From JAIPEK01 sp041685935 (lineage in GTDB: Bacteria > Desulfobacterota > Desulfobacteria > Desulfobacterales > Desulfobacteraceae), in assembly GCA_041685935.1 (NCBI GenBank), contig JAWLES010000006.1, forward strand, positions 1 to 33,152: DNA of 33,152 bases, in the 5' to 3' direction. Position numbers and translations under genes: made by a program. Under the pieces are notes generated by a model. That model searched no databases, had not been told where the DNA came from, and saw only the letters and a program-made list of their open reading frames with translations. The number at the start of each line of letters is the position of its first letter. Within the stretch, counting starts at the first letter, position 1. Of the stretch, positions 15,314 to 24,087 are shown piece by piece.

Positions 15314-15970
15314 ATGTTTAAATTTCTTTTTAAAAAAGAGAATATCGTTGAAAATCTGATATACAAATATCTTGAGACTTTTGATAAAACCAGGGATAAT
15401 TTCAGCCAGGCTTTTTATCTGTGTGTGGAAGAGGGAAACTGCCGGGATTTTGATTTTCTGGCCGAGCAGACCAACAAGTACGAGTCCATGGCTGATGACA
15501 TCATTGACGAAATCAACAACCAGATGTACGGAAAGGTCCTGATTCCCGATTCCAGGGAAGATGTGATGAACCTTCTGCTCGGCCTTGACAAGATCCCTCA
15601 CATATTTGAAAAGTCACTTTTCATGATCAAATACCAGAATCTTCATATACCAGGCTTTTTATTCCAGGATATCAGAAATCTTGTGGATATAAGCGTTGAG
15701 ACCTGCGAGATTCTGGCCCTGCAGGTTAAACATTTTCTGAAAATGGAGAAAGGGATTCGGGACTGCATGAACCGAATTGATGTCAAGGAAAGCCATTGCG
15801 ATCACCTGGAAAAAAACCTGATTGCGGATATATTTGATCCGAACTCGGATATCGATCCGTACTTAAGGCTGCAGTTCAAGGAGCTCGTGGTGAGGATCGG
15901 GGATATTTCGGATCAGGCCGACCGGGTATCAAAACTGGTGAACGTGCTGAGCCTGAAAAGGAGAGTATAA
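15314..15970 (+). CDS. DUF47/PhoU-like Pit accessory protein
   Basis: This 218-residue all-helical cytoplasmic protein belongs to the DUF47 family (PhoU-like). Such proteins are usually encoded directly before PiT-type transporters and are thought to modulate them. Visible features are the FKFLFKKE start, repeated amphipathic helices, an ESMADDIIDEIN stretch and a late DISDQADRVSKLVN helix that recalls the metal-binding helices of PhoU. AGGAG lies 7 nt before ATG 15314. Its TAA shares a base with the PiT start (TAATG), which argues for coupled synthesis and a joint role. Confidence 0.9.
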   Translation: MFKFLFKKENIVENLIYKYLETFDKTRDNFSQAFYLCVEEGNCRDFDFLAEQTNKYESMADDIIDEINNQMYGKVLIPDSREDVMNLLLGLDKIPHIFEKSLFMIKYQNLHIPGFLFQDIRNLVDISVETCEILALQVKHFLKMEKGIRDCMNRIDVKESHCDHLEKNLIADIFDPNSDIDPYLRLQFKELVVRIGDISDQADRVSKLVNVLSLKRRV

Positions 15971-16917
15971 TGTTCTCTCTTCTGGGCGGAGTGTTTCTGG
16001 GGTGGTCACTGGGAGCCAATGACGCATCCAATATCTTCGGGACCGCCGTGTCGTCCAAAATGGTCAAGTTCGGGACCGCAGCGGTTCTCGCGTCGGTATT
16101 TGTGGTAATCGGGGCGGTAATGTCCGGCAGCGCCGGTATAGAGACCCTCAAAGGGCTTACCTCTTTTGATATCTCCGAGGCGGTTATTGCATCGGTGGCC
16201 GCAGCCATTTCAGTGAGCGCCATGACGGTTTTTTCCCTGCCGGTCTCAACGTCCCAGTCAGTGGTGGGTGCGATTATAGGCATCGGAATCATAAACGGAC
16301 AGGTGAACACCGCAGGCCTTGGAAAAGTGGTGGCCTGCTGGGTGGGTACCCCTGTGGGAGGAGCGGTTATCTGTTTTGTTCTGTACAAGGTGATTGCATT
16401 CTTCTACAACCGGTCCGGGGTTACCCTGTTCCGGTCGGATATGCTTTTGAGGGCCTGTTTGATCTTATCCGGCTCCTATGGCGCCTATGCTTTGGGTGCC
16501 AACAATGTGGCCAACGTGTCCGCGGTTTTTGTGGGTGCGGATATGCTCAATGTATTTCAGGCTTCTCTTCTGGGGGGAGTCAGCATTGCGCTGGGCATTC
16601 TCACCTTCAGCAGACCGGTGATGGAAACCGTGGGAAAGCGTCTGGTCAGGCTGGATCCGTTTTCCGCGCTCATGGTCTCCCTCTCGCTGGGTGCAACCAT
16701 TCACCTGTACACCATGATAGGTGTGCCCGTTTCAAGTTCCCAGGCCGTGATCGGCGCCGTACTCGGGATCGGTATCGTCAAGGGTGTCAAAACGGTAAGT
16801 GTGGCCACCCTCAAGAGTATATTCGCCGCATGGGTGCTCTCTCCCCTTGTGGCCTGCGGCGTTTCCGTGCTGCTGATCTTTATCTCCCGCCTGCAGTATC
16901 TCCCGCCGGTTCAGTGA
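15970..16917 (+). CDS. PiT-family inorganic phosphate (or sulfate) transporter
   Basis: This 315-residue membrane protein is built from two related halves, as in PiT permeases. The repeat signature is GANDASN (15-21) in the first half and GANNVAN in the second. Each half also has a VPVSSSQAVIGA-type loop (PVSTSQSVVGA, PVSSSQAVIGA). About nine to ten spans are expected. Length is that of the short bacterial PiT proteins, lacking the long central loop of PitA. Most PiT proteins take up phosphate with a cation. Some relatives (CysP) carry sulfate, which would matter in a sulfate reducer. The DUF47 partner favours phosphate. Confidence 0.92.
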   Translation: MFSLLGGVFLGWSLGANDASNIFGTAVSSKMVKFGTAAVLASVFVVIGAVMSGSAGIETLKGLTSFDISEAVIASVAAAISVSAMTVFSLPVSTSQSVVGAIIGIGIINGQVNTAGLGKVVACWVGTPVGGAVICFVLYKVIAFFYNRSGVTLFRSDMLLRACLILSGSYGAYALGANNVANVSAVFVGADMLNVFQASLLGGVSIALGILTFSRPVMETVGKRLVRLDPFSALMVSLSLGATIHLYTMIGVPVSSSQAVIGAVLGIGIVKGVKTVSVATLKSIFAAWVLSPLVACGVSVLLIFISRLQYLPPVQ

Positions 16918-16994
16918 ACCAGGCTGCAGAACGTATCATCTATTAATAAACAAGGGGTTTGTTTGCTCCTTTGGTAAAAGGTTTCGGCGGTAAA

Positions 16995-17894
16995 CTATTC
17001 AACCGGCCGGTTTTCTCTCATGACGGTCAAAAGTTCCCGGATTTTACGGTCCGCTTCGGATACGTCAAGGGTGCAGCCTCCCGCACCTTTATGACCGCCG
17101 CCGCCGTAGTCTGAAAGAAGTCGGCCCACGTTGACCCGGCACTTGTCATTGAAAATGCTGTGGCCGATGCTCACAAGCACCTTGTCTTTTTGAGGGTCTG
17201 CATACCTGATTTTGACGGCGGCAATGGTCTCAGGGAAAATCGAGTAGACAAGAAAGCGGTTTCCAGAGGGTGGGTCGTCAAAGTGTCGGAAGTCCGTGAC
17301 GCATATTCCGTCATATAGAACGGAATTCTCCCTGAGTATGGCTTCATATGCCCGGTTCTCCAGAATGATTTTCTCACGGCGCCTCCTGACCTCTTCATCC
17401 GCCATCACCTCTTCTATGGTCCGGTGTTTGAGCAGATCCACCAGTTTTTCCCAGTAAGGGGGGTCGGATTCGTCCCGGTTCCTCACGGTCATGGACAGCA
17501 GAACATAATGGTGGTTTTCCGGCCGGAGCACCTGGTCTTCGGTGAGATTCGCCGCGTCAATGATATCGGCCCAGTGAACCAGCTGATCAAATTCACTGCC
17601 TATCTTCCCCTGTTCCCTGTAGTATTCGTACACCACTCCGGCGGCGGACGGGGCGATTTTAAAAGCACCAGGCACCTTTTTTTCCGGGCTGTTTGAAATA
17701 TGGTGATCAAACCAGAGAGTGCATCTGCCGTCATAGGGAAGGTTGGCCATGATATCCCCCTGTTTAATCGCGGCGGTTCCATGCTGGACCTCCCCCGGCT
17801 CAAGCCATGTTACCGGGCCTGCAGTATTTTCAGCTGTGCTGATAATAACCGCGCAGACGATTCCGTCAAAATCCGGTCTGGTTACGATTCGCAT
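16995..17894 (-). CDS. DHH family phosphoesterase
   Basis: This 299-residue protein has the DHH superfamily layout. An N-terminal RPDFDG (D8, D10) and the central FDHHIS (D63-H64-H65) bind manganese. The C-terminal DHHA1 substrate motif GGGGHKGAGG lies at 264-273. Relatives cleave short phosphodiester or nucleotide substrates such as pAp, nano-RNA, cyclic dinucleotide products or polyphosphate; the substrate cannot be chosen from sequence alone. It overlaps the end of lysR by 13 nt and has an AAGGAG within lysR about 12 nt upstream. It is the last gene of the lpxC-to-DHH run and convergent with PiT. Confidence 0.88.
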   Translation of the reverse strand: MRIVTRPDFDGIVCAVIISTAENTAGPVTWLEPGEVQHGTAAIKQGDIMANLPYDGRCTLWFDHHISNSPEKKVPGAFKIAPSAAGVVYEYYREQGKIGSEFDQLVHWADIIDAANLTEDQVLRPENHHYVLLSMTVRNRDESDPPYWEKLVDLLKHRTIEEVMADEEVRRRREKIILENRAYEAILRENSVLYDGICVTDFRHFDDPPSGNRFLVYSIFPETIAAVKIRYADPQKDKVLVSIGHSIFNDKCRVNVGRLLSDYGGGGHKGAGGCTLDVSEADRKIRELLTVMRENRPVE

Positions 17895-18802
17895 AAATGG
17901 TATTCACTCCTTTGAAGTTTTTTGCAGGCAAATTCTGCAAATGTTCTGGAAACAGGTGACAATGTTCTCTTCCTGTGGCAGGTCAGATAAAAACAGCGGT
18001 CAAGGTTGAGATCGCTTATACTCAGGGTCTTCAGAAGTCCGGTTTCCACATAATGGCGAACCGCTATGGTGGAGAGTATGGAGATGCCTGCATTGTTGAG
18101 TATCCCCTGTATCACCGAAGCTGTATTGCCGAGTCTTACCCTTATGTTCAGGGCTTCGGGGTCGAATCCTTTTTCCTTCATGCTCAAGGATACGGATTTT
18201 AAGGTGCCGGACCCCTGTTCACGGCCCAGATAGGGCTGGTCAAAGAGCATGGAGCAGGTGACCGATTCTTTGCCGCTCCAGGGATGAGAGGCTGGAACAA
18301 CCAGTTTCATCTCGTCATCAACAAGCTTGACCTGCTTTATTGAACTGATTTCGCTCCTTGCCCCCACAATACCTATCTCGATCTCCCCGGTTCCGATTTT
18401 CCGGAGGATTTCTTCGGTGTCTCCGGCTGCAAGGCTGATTTGGACTTCAGGATATTGTTCCGTGAACGGGCCGATGAGGGTGGGGATGATATAACCGGAA
18501 GGAATGGTACTTCCTCCGATGACAAGCTCTCCGCGGATTTGGCCCAGAAATTCGGACACAGCGTATTCAGCCCGGCCTGCAAGAGCGATTATTTTCCTGG
18601 AGTACGAGTACAGGATTTCACCCGCCTTTGTCGGAACAACTTCCCGGCTCAGCCTGTCAAGGAGGCGGCAGTTGAAATGCTCTTCAAGCTCTTTTATATG
18701 ACTGCTCACAGTGGGCTGGGAAAGATGAACGCTTTCGGACGCCTTTGAAAAGCTTTTTTCATCAACAACCGCAGTAAAGATTTTCAGCTGCCATATATCC
18801 AT
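17882..18802 (-). CDS. LysR family transcriptional regulator, resembling the selenium-metabolism-associated group
   Basis: This 306-residue regulator has an N-terminal winged HTH (residues 1-60, FSKASESVHLSQPTVSSHIKELE). A LysR substrate-binding domain follows (about 90-295), with RGELVIGGSTIPSGYIIP at its start. That stretch, and the GEIEIGIVGA further on, are like LysR proteins that accompany selenium-metabolism genes in anaerobes. I see no selenium genes in this window, so this is likeness only. The ATG comes one base after the coaD stop and its end overlaps the DHH gene by 13 nt, so it is embedded in an operon, not divergent from a target as is usual for LysR genes. Target and ligand are unknown. 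Confidence 0.86.
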   Translation of the reverse strand: MDIWQLKIFTAVVDEKSFSKASESVHLSQPTVSSHIKELEEHFNCRLLDRLSREVVPTKAGEILYSYSRKIIALAGRAEYAVSEFLGQIRGELVIGGSTIPSGYIIPTLIGPFTEQYPEVQISLAAGDTEEILRKIGTGEIEIGIVGARSEISSIKQVKLVDDEMKLVVPASHPWSGKESVTCSMLFDQPYLGREQGSGTLKSVSLSMKEKGFDPEALNIRVRLGNTASVIQGILNNAGISILSTIAVRHYVETGLLKTLSISDLNLDRCFYLTCHRKRTLSPVSRTFAEFACKKLQRSEYHLCES

Positions 18803-18803
18803 A

Positions 18804-19310
18804 TCAGTGTTTTCTCCGTAAGGCGGGATATTTTTCCTCGAGCTTGTCTTTAACTGGCTTGGGAACCATTCCGTTTATGTCGCCTCCGAACTGGGCCGCC
18901 TCTTTTATAATGGAAGAGCTTGTGAATATCCAGCGCAGGCCGGTCATCAAAAAGACCGTCTGCACTTTTCTGGAAAGCCGCCGGTTCATCAGCGCCATCT
19001 GGAATTCGTTCTCAAAGTCCGATATGGCCCGCATACCCCGTATAACAGCAATGGCGTTTTGCCGTTCTGCATAGTCTATCAGAAGGCCGCCGAAAGAATC
19101 CACCTCGATGTTCTTGCTCCCGTTAAAGCTTTTATTGATCATCTCAACCCGCTCTTCAACCGAAAAAAGGGCGTTTTTGGACGGGTTGTGCAATACTGCG
19201 ATAATGATTTTATCAAATATCTTTATCCCTCGTTCGATGATATCGATATGACCGTTGGTGAGGGGGTCGAATGAACCCGGATATACTGCTGTTCTCAACT
19301 GCTCATTCAT
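18804..19310 (-). CDS. coaD: Phosphopantetheine adenylyltransferase
   Basis: This 168-residue nucleotidyl transferase joins ATP and 4'-phosphopantetheine to dephospho-CoA, the fourth step of CoA synthesis. The N-terminal YPGSFDPLTNGHIDII contains the nucleotide-binding TxGH-type motif (TNGH). RGMRAISDFENEFQMALMN and FTSSSIIKE are the conserved substrate-binding stretches. Length is normal for bacterial CoaD hexamers. It begins 2 nt after rsmD stops; the rsmD-coaD pair is widespread in bacteria. It ends one base before lysR. Confidence 0.96.
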   Translation of the reverse strand: MNEQLRTAVYPGSFDPLTNGHIDIIERGIKIFDKIIIAVLHNPSKNALFSVEERVEMINKSFNGSKNIEVDSFGGLLIDYAERQNAIAVIRGMRAISDFENEFQMALMNRRLSRKVQTVFLMTGLRWIFTSSSIIKEAAQFGGDINGMVPKPVKDKLEEKYPALRRKH

Positions 19311-19312
19311 AA

Positions 19313-19879
19313 TCAGCTCTCCGTTTTGTCGTTGTTTTGGAAAAAGGAAACAAAGGTCTTCCCGTATTTCCGGCGGTCGATCATTGCAAGGCTCACTGAA
19401 GGTTCAATCATGTCCGGGGATGCCGGATGTTCGGCAATAACAACGGTGGTATCGGTAATTAAGTTTAAAAACGCCTCGCTGTTAAGGGTTCGGAGTATAA
19501 GATTCGTGCCGTACGGGGGGTCCAGAAAAATGATGTCAAAGGTTCCGTCTGAAAAATCTGATCTTTTAAGCACATCCGGGATACTGCCCCTGACCATGGC
19601 GGCCTGGTTTCCGATTCCTGCAAGATCAGTGTTTTTCCGGATTGTGGCTGCCGCGGCGCTGGAGATGTCCACAAAAGTCGCATGACAAGCGCCGCGGCTC
19701 AAGGCTTCAAGGCCGAAGGCGCCAGTCCCGGCAAAAAGGTCAAGAACCCGTGCATTGGAAATTTTCGAAGCAATGATGCTGAAAACCGCTTCCCTGACCT
19801 TGTCCGAGGTCGGTCTTATGGAGCTGTTTTCGGGTGTGGCGAGTTTTCTGCCCTTGAAACGGCCGCTTATGATTCGCAT
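19313..19879 (-). CDS. rsmD: 16S rRNA (guanine-N2)-methyltransferase RsmD
   Basis: This 188-residue SAM-dependent methyltransferase modifies G966 of 16S rRNA (E. coli numbering) by family. The N-terminus RIISGRFKGRKL and RPTSDKVREAVFS are diagnostic. The SAM-binding loop is LDLFAGTGAFGLEALSRGA, and the catalytic motif is FLDPPYG. Its ATG overlaps the end of the upstream response regulator by 13 nt. It is followed at once by coaD, the usual neighbour. Confidence 0.95.
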   Translation of the reverse strand: MRIISGRFKGRKLATPENSSIRPTSDKVREAVFSIIASKISNARVLDLFAGTGAFGLEALSRGACHATFVDISSAAAATIRKNTDLAGIGNQAAMVRGSIPDVLKRSDFSDGTFDIIFLDPPYGTNLILRTLNSEAFLNLITDTTVVIAEHPASPDMIEPSVSLAMIDRRKYGKTFVSFFQNNDKTES

Positions 19880-21240
19880 TGTTTTTTATTTTTTTTTACG
19901 ATTCTGGATATGGTTTTGACATCCGCACCGGTTTTTTTGGCAACGGATTTCACATCCCCGTTTTCCAGTGCCACTTTCTTTCTTAGAAACTCTTTTTCGA
20001 ATTCCGCCTTTGCCTTGTCAAGGCTGTCAATGGAAAAAAAGCAGCTTTTTTCCTCGGAAGAACGGGCCTGTGTTCTGGTATTGTAGGGCTCCGGGATGTC
20101 ATCGACGTCGATTGTATCCTTTTTGGACATGATGGCCAGCCTTTCCATCAAATTTTTAAGCTCTCTTTGGTTCCCCGGCCAGTCGTGGGCCATCAGCAGG
20201 TCGAGAGCGGCTTTGGTGATGGTCTTTTTTTCGCTTTTCCCCTTGGTGTTGGCAGGGGCGTTGAGAAAAGTGTCCACCAGCTGGGGGATATCCTCTTTGC
20301 GTTCCCGCAGCGGCGGGACATGAACCGGTATGACGCACAGCCTGTAGTACAAATCCTCCCGGAAGCGGCCCTTTTCGATTTCCGCCCTGAGGTCTTTGTT
20401 CGTGGAGGCAATAACACGGGTATCCATATGTATGGTACGGCCTCCCCCTATCCGCTGGAAGGTTTTGGATTCGATTGCTCTCAGGATCCGGGCCTGGGTT
20501 TTGATGTTCATATCTCCCACTTCGTCCAGCAGAAGGGTGCCGCCTGCAGCAAGCTCGAATTTTCCCTTGTTTCTTGCGGTGGCCCCGCCCAACGCTCCTT
20601 TTTCGTGTCCGAACAGTTCACTGTCGATATTCGCTTCATCAATGATAGCACAGTTGACAATGATGAAAGGGCCTTCAGGACGTTTGCTCAACTGGTGGAT
20701 GGTCCTGGCCACAAGCTCCTTGCCGGTGCCGTTTTCTCCGGCAATGAGAATGGAAGCATCAGACGGGGAAGCCTCGGACAATTCCCTGTAAAGCTTGTGC
20801 ACAGCCGGGCTTGATCCGGTAATGGAATTTTTTTCAATGCTCTTTTTTCTAAGATACTTGTTTTCCTCTTCAAGGCGGCGGAAGTTCAAGGCGTTGTTGA
20901 TAGTAACCATGACCCGGTCAATGGAGAGAGGCTTTTCCAGAAAATCAAACGCCCCGGATTTGGTGGCGTCCACTGCCGACTCTATGCTCCCGTGGCCGGT
21001 GATAATGATCACGGGCAGGGTAGGGTTGTTCTTTTTGATCTCTTTTAAGGTTTCCAACCCGTCCAGTCCGGGCATCCAGATATCCAGAAGCACGATATCC
21101 GGGGCTTCGGTTTCAACTTTCTTGAGTGCTTCATACCCGTTATACGCGTGAATGACTTCGAATCCGTCATCAGACAGCAGCCCTTCAAGGGATTCTATTA
21201 TTTTGGTTTCATCATCAACGATAAGTACGGCTGGATACAT
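19867..21240 (-). CDS. NtrX-like response regulator with AAA+ domain and altered sigma-54 loop
   Basis: This 457-residue NtrC-family protein has a receiver (1-120, phospho-Asp D53 in LLDIWMPG). The AAA+ domain (about 140-375) has Walker A GENGTGKE (168-175) and Walker B LLLDEVGD. A short Fis-like HTH (VKSVAKKTGADVKTISRIV) sits at the C-terminus. The loop that touches sigma-54, normally GAFTGA, reads GALGGA at 215-220 (bases 20581-20598), losing both Phe and Thr. Such proteins may not activate sigma-54 promoters and may act as plain DNA-binding regulators. It follows its likely kinase by 24 nt, with AGGAG before ATG 21240. Confidence 0.93.
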   Translation of the reverse strand: MYPAVLIVDDETKIIESLEGLLSDDGFEVIHAYNGYEALKKVETEAPDIVLLDIWMPGLDGLETLKEIKKNNPTLPVIIITGHGSIESAVDATKSGAFDFLEKPLSIDRVMVTINNALNFRRLEEENKYLRKKSIEKNSITGSSPAVHKLYRELSEASPSDASILIAGENGTGKELVARTIHQLSKRPEGPFIIVNCAIIDEANIDSELFGHEKGALGGATARNKGKFELAAGGTLLLDEVGDMNIKTQARILRAIESKTFQRIGGGRTIHMDTRVIASTNKDLRAEIEKGRFREDLYYRLCVIPVHVPPLRERKEDIPQLVDTFLNAPANTKGKSEKKTITKAALDLLMAHDWPGNQRELKNLMERLAIMSKKDTIDVDDIPEPYNTRTQARSSEEKSCFFSIDSLDKAKAEFEKEFLRKKVALENGDVKSVAKKTGADVKTISRIVKKNKKQCES

Positions 21241-21264
21241 TGTTTCTCCTGTATAAAGTTCCGG

Positions 21265-23466
21265 TCATGCCGGAAGTTCGATAATAAATTTCGCTCCGGC
21301 GGGTTTGTTGTCCTGGACCCTGATGGAGCCGTTGTGGTCTTTTATAACAGAATTCACGATGGCAAGTCCAAGCCCCATTCCGGATTTTTTGGTGGAAAAG
21401 TAGGGTTCGAACAGTTTGGTTTTTTCAGCGTCTGATATGCCCTTGCCGTCATCCGCCACCTCGATGGTGACAAGTTTGAGTATACTGTCGTACGATACCT
21501 CCACCGTGATGGTGCCTTTGTTGTTCATGGCGGATATGGCGTTGTCGAAAAGGTTGATAAACGCCTGTTTCATGTGCTGGGGGTCGAGCTTAAGATGCGG
21601 GATGTCCTCTTTGAAGATCTGCCGGATATCCACGTGCGGAAGTCCTTCTCTATAAAGGGCTGCGGTTTCAGTAATAATTTTCTCAACCCTGCAGGTCTGG
21701 AAGTTGATTTCAGGAAATCTTGCAAAAGTGGAAAACTGGTTCACAAGATTCCGAATAAGGTCCACATGTTCGGTGATGGTGTCGGTGCAGTTATTGAATA
21801 CTTCCTCCTGGATCCGGCTGCCGTATTTCTTTTTAAGTCGCTGGGCTGAAAGTTTGATCGGAGTCAGGGGGTTTTTTACTTCATGGGCGATGCGCCTTGC
21901 CACTTCCCGCCAGGCTGCGGTCCGCTGGGCTTTTTCCAGCTCTGTCAGGTCGTCGAATACCATTACGGCTCCGATGATCTGATCAGCATCATCCTTGAGG
22001 GTATTGTAGTGAATGGAGAAATATCTCGGGGTTCCGTCAATTGAAATGGAAAGGGGAAATTCCATTTTTTCGGAGGCAGGGGATATCCTCTCGGCAATGG
22101 CCTGGGCGGCGTTGTAGTGTTCTCCTTTGAGCATGTCTTTCCAGCGCCTGTTGAGCATGTTGTTGCCCTTTATCCCCAGCATGGATTCGGCAGCCTTGTT
22201 GATCGTGGTAATAGTCCCCTTGTTGTCCATGGTTATGACGCCGGCTGATATGTTCCTGAGGACGATTTCCATGTATTTCCTGCTTTTTTCCAGCTCTATG
22301 TTCTGCTGTTTCATCTTCTTTTCTGACAGGGCGAGCTGTTCCCGGCCGGTGGCCAGTTCCCTGGTCATCTTGTTGAACGAATCGATCAGGGTGCCGATCT
22401 CATCATCGGTTTCAAAGTCGATTTTGTAGTTCAGATCCCCTTTGGTGACACGCTGGGTCCCTTCGGCGAACTTCATCAGCGGAACGGTGATCGATTCAGC
22501 CAGGTGGAATCCGAACCAGATGGCGCAGAACACCACCAGCAGGGCGACAATGGACAGGGCTATGTAGTTGGAGGTCTGCACGGGCTTTTTTGCCATTTTG
22601 AGCTGCTGGTATTCCTCATACCCCTTTGAGATGGATGCAAGGTTTTCCGAGAGTTCGGGAGCCACCCTGGAGGAAATTACGATAAATGCCCTGGCTTTCT
22701 CAGGTTCCGCGTCAAAGGGCACTGCGGTGATCGTGCGCAGCAGCTCGCCTGCCGGGCTTTCCCGTGATATGGTCCTGACCCTCCTGTCTTTTGATGTGAT
22801 TGTGAGTTCGTCACTGGACAGAATTCCGAAGTAGTGGTGCTCAAGTTCGTTGGCAAGGGACAGGGCGATGCGCCTTGCTTCCGGGGTGTAAACCTCCACA
22901 GCGTCCTGGTTGAACGCCCTCTGAACCACCTGGACATATCTGGTGAGCTTTTCATTGTTTTCCTCCTCCAGAAGGTTTCTTGAATGGATCTGGGAGGCAG
23001 CCCTTTTGGCGAAGAACAGGTTTTTTTCCTCTATGAACTCGTAAAGCTTCTGACCCACGGCAAGGGAGCTGTCAAGGGTTTTTTCCACAGGTGTGTTAAA
23101 CCAGAATTCAATACTGGAGGAGATGAAATGGATGGAAAAAAAGAAAAGCACGGTTGTGGGAAGAAGGGAAAGAGTTACAAAAGCTGCGGTCAGCCGTGTT
23201 TTGAGTTTGGTGCCGAGCAGCTTGTTTTTCTTTTCATAGTAAAGTTTGGCAAGGTTCCGGAAAACCAGGATCAGCAGGAAAAGGAGTAAAAGCAGGTTTA
23301 CATTGATCAAAATAAAGATGAGAACGGAGCTTGAAAAGGGCATTCCCTCGCCGAAACCGGTTATCCTCGTTTCCGCCAGTGTCAGAAGAAAAACAGCGGC
23401 GATAATGAAGAGGATAATGATGCCTTCCTTTTTCCGTTTCTGCTTGTCGAGGCGGTCTTTTTCCAT
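21265..23466 (-). CDS. NtrY-like membrane sensor histidine kinase
   Basis: This 733-residue kinase has three N-terminal hydrophobic spans (about 15-32, 46-68, 91-112) and an extracytoplasmic sensor region to about 300. A fourth span (about 303-326) follows, then a HAMP domain, a PAS domain (around 400-500), HisKA with H528 in RRIAHEVKNPLTPIKLSAQRL, and an HATPase domain. The ATPase motifs are an N box (INLFDNAISAM), DDGKGIS and GMGLGLAIV. This is the NtrY domain order. The catalytic residues look intact. It is the likely partner of the regulator encoded next. It follows DUF4390 by 36 nt and is in the lpxC operon, which suggests an envelope-related signal. Confidence 0.93.
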   Translation of the reverse strand: MEKDRLDKQKRKKEGIIILFIIAAVFLLTLAETRITGFGEGMPFSSSVLIFILINVNLLLLLFLLILVFRNLAKLYYEKKNKLLGTKLKTRLTAAFVTLSLLPTTVLFFFSIHFISSSIEFWFNTPVEKTLDSSLAVGQKLYEFIEEKNLFFAKRAASQIHSRNLLEEENNEKLTRYVQVVQRAFNQDAVEVYTPEARRIALSLANELEHHYFGILSSDELTITSKDRRVRTISRESPAGELLRTITAVPFDAEPEKARAFIVISSRVAPELSENLASISKGYEEYQQLKMAKKPVQTSNYIALSIVALLVVFCAIWFGFHLAESITVPLMKFAEGTQRVTKGDLNYKIDFETDDEIGTLIDSFNKMTRELATGREQLALSEKKMKQQNIELEKSRKYMEIVLRNISAGVITMDNKGTITTINKAAESMLGIKGNNMLNRRWKDMLKGEHYNAAQAIAERISPASEKMEFPLSISIDGTPRYFSIHYNTLKDDADQIIGAVMVFDDLTELEKAQRTAAWREVARRIAHEVKNPLTPIKLSAQRLKKKYGSRIQEEVFNNCTDTITEHVDLIRNLVNQFSTFARFPEINFQTCRVEKIITETAALYREGLPHVDIRQIFKEDIPHLKLDPQHMKQAFINLFDNAISAMNNKGTITVEVSYDSILKLVTIEVADDGKGISDAEKTKLFEPYFSTKKSGMGLGLAIVNSVIKDHNGSIRVQDNKPAGAKFIIELPA

Positions 23467-23502
23467 AGTCTCAGGGTGTCGGGCGGATTACCCTTTTTTT
23501 GT

Positions 23503-24087
23503 TCAGTATGTGAAGTTTATAATGTACCAGTCGGTTTCAAAGTCCCAGAACGAGACGAAAAAGAAGACGTAATGCAGATAGAGAGGCATGGTGACCCGGT
23601 TGAGTTCGGCCTTGATCCTTATCTGGTATTTTTCTCCTTTATCCAGGCTTTCCAGGGGCTTCACCTTCAGGTTGTTCACTTCGGTCATCATCTTTTTGGC
23701 CTCGTCAAACGAAGTCGTTACAAAAGGGTCATCCTCCTTCCACGAACGGGTCACGGTGAACCTCTTTTTCAGGGTGTCGTATTTCAGGGCGGAGGTGAGC
23801 TGGATATCTGAAAGCTTCTTGTCAAACCAGCCCTCTTTTATCCTGTAAAGCGACACATAAAAGGAAAACTTTGTGGGAACACCTTTCTGCACCGCATTCC
23901 GGATTTTTTCAGTGAAAGCCCCGTTCACAGTAAAGTAGGTGATCAAATGATCCCGGTCATTGGTGAGCTTGATGTCGTTCAGTTCGGCATTCTGGCGGGC
24001 ACAGGCGTTTCTGCCGCAGAGCAGGACTGCGCAGATGACCATCAGTATTACCGGTGCGGCGGTTCCGGCTTTCAGCAGTGGTTTCAT
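23503..24087 (-). CDS. DUF4390 domain-containing exported protein
   Basis: This 194-residue protein has a hydrophobic N-terminal segment (residues 8-25) followed by CARQNAELNDIKL, which predicts export to the periplasm. The rest is beta-rich and matches the DUF4390 pattern as I recall it: a tolerance for long strands, the motif FSFYVSLYRIKEGWFD, and an end rich in aromatic residues (YVFFFVSFWDFETDWYIINFTY). The function of the family is not known. The ATG overlaps the lpxC stop by 4 nt (ATGA), and the next gene is the NtrY-like kinase. It could be an accessory sensor for that kinase, which is inference only. Confidence 0.8.
   Translation of the reverse strand: MKPLLKAGTAAPVILMVICAVLLCGRNACARQNAELNDIKLTNDRDHLITYFTVNGAFTEKIRNAVQKGVPTKFSFYVSLYRIKEGWFDKKLSDIQLTSALKYDTLKKRFTVTRSWKEDDPFVTTSFDEAKKMMTEVNNLKVKPLESLDKGEKYQIRIKAELNRVTMPLYLHYVFFFVSFWDFETDWYIINFTY

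Noticed and set aside
16920..17005. Possible terminators between PiT and the DHH gene (AAACAA/TTGTTT and the palindrome AACCGGCCGGTT)
   Set aside because: The first stem is short and AT-rich without a T tract; the palindrome has no room for a loop and is inside the DHH coding sequence.
20167..20814. Long plus-strand open frame opposite the NtrX-like gene
   Set aside because: It lies antisense to a gene with clear AAA+ motifs and shows no recognisable domain.
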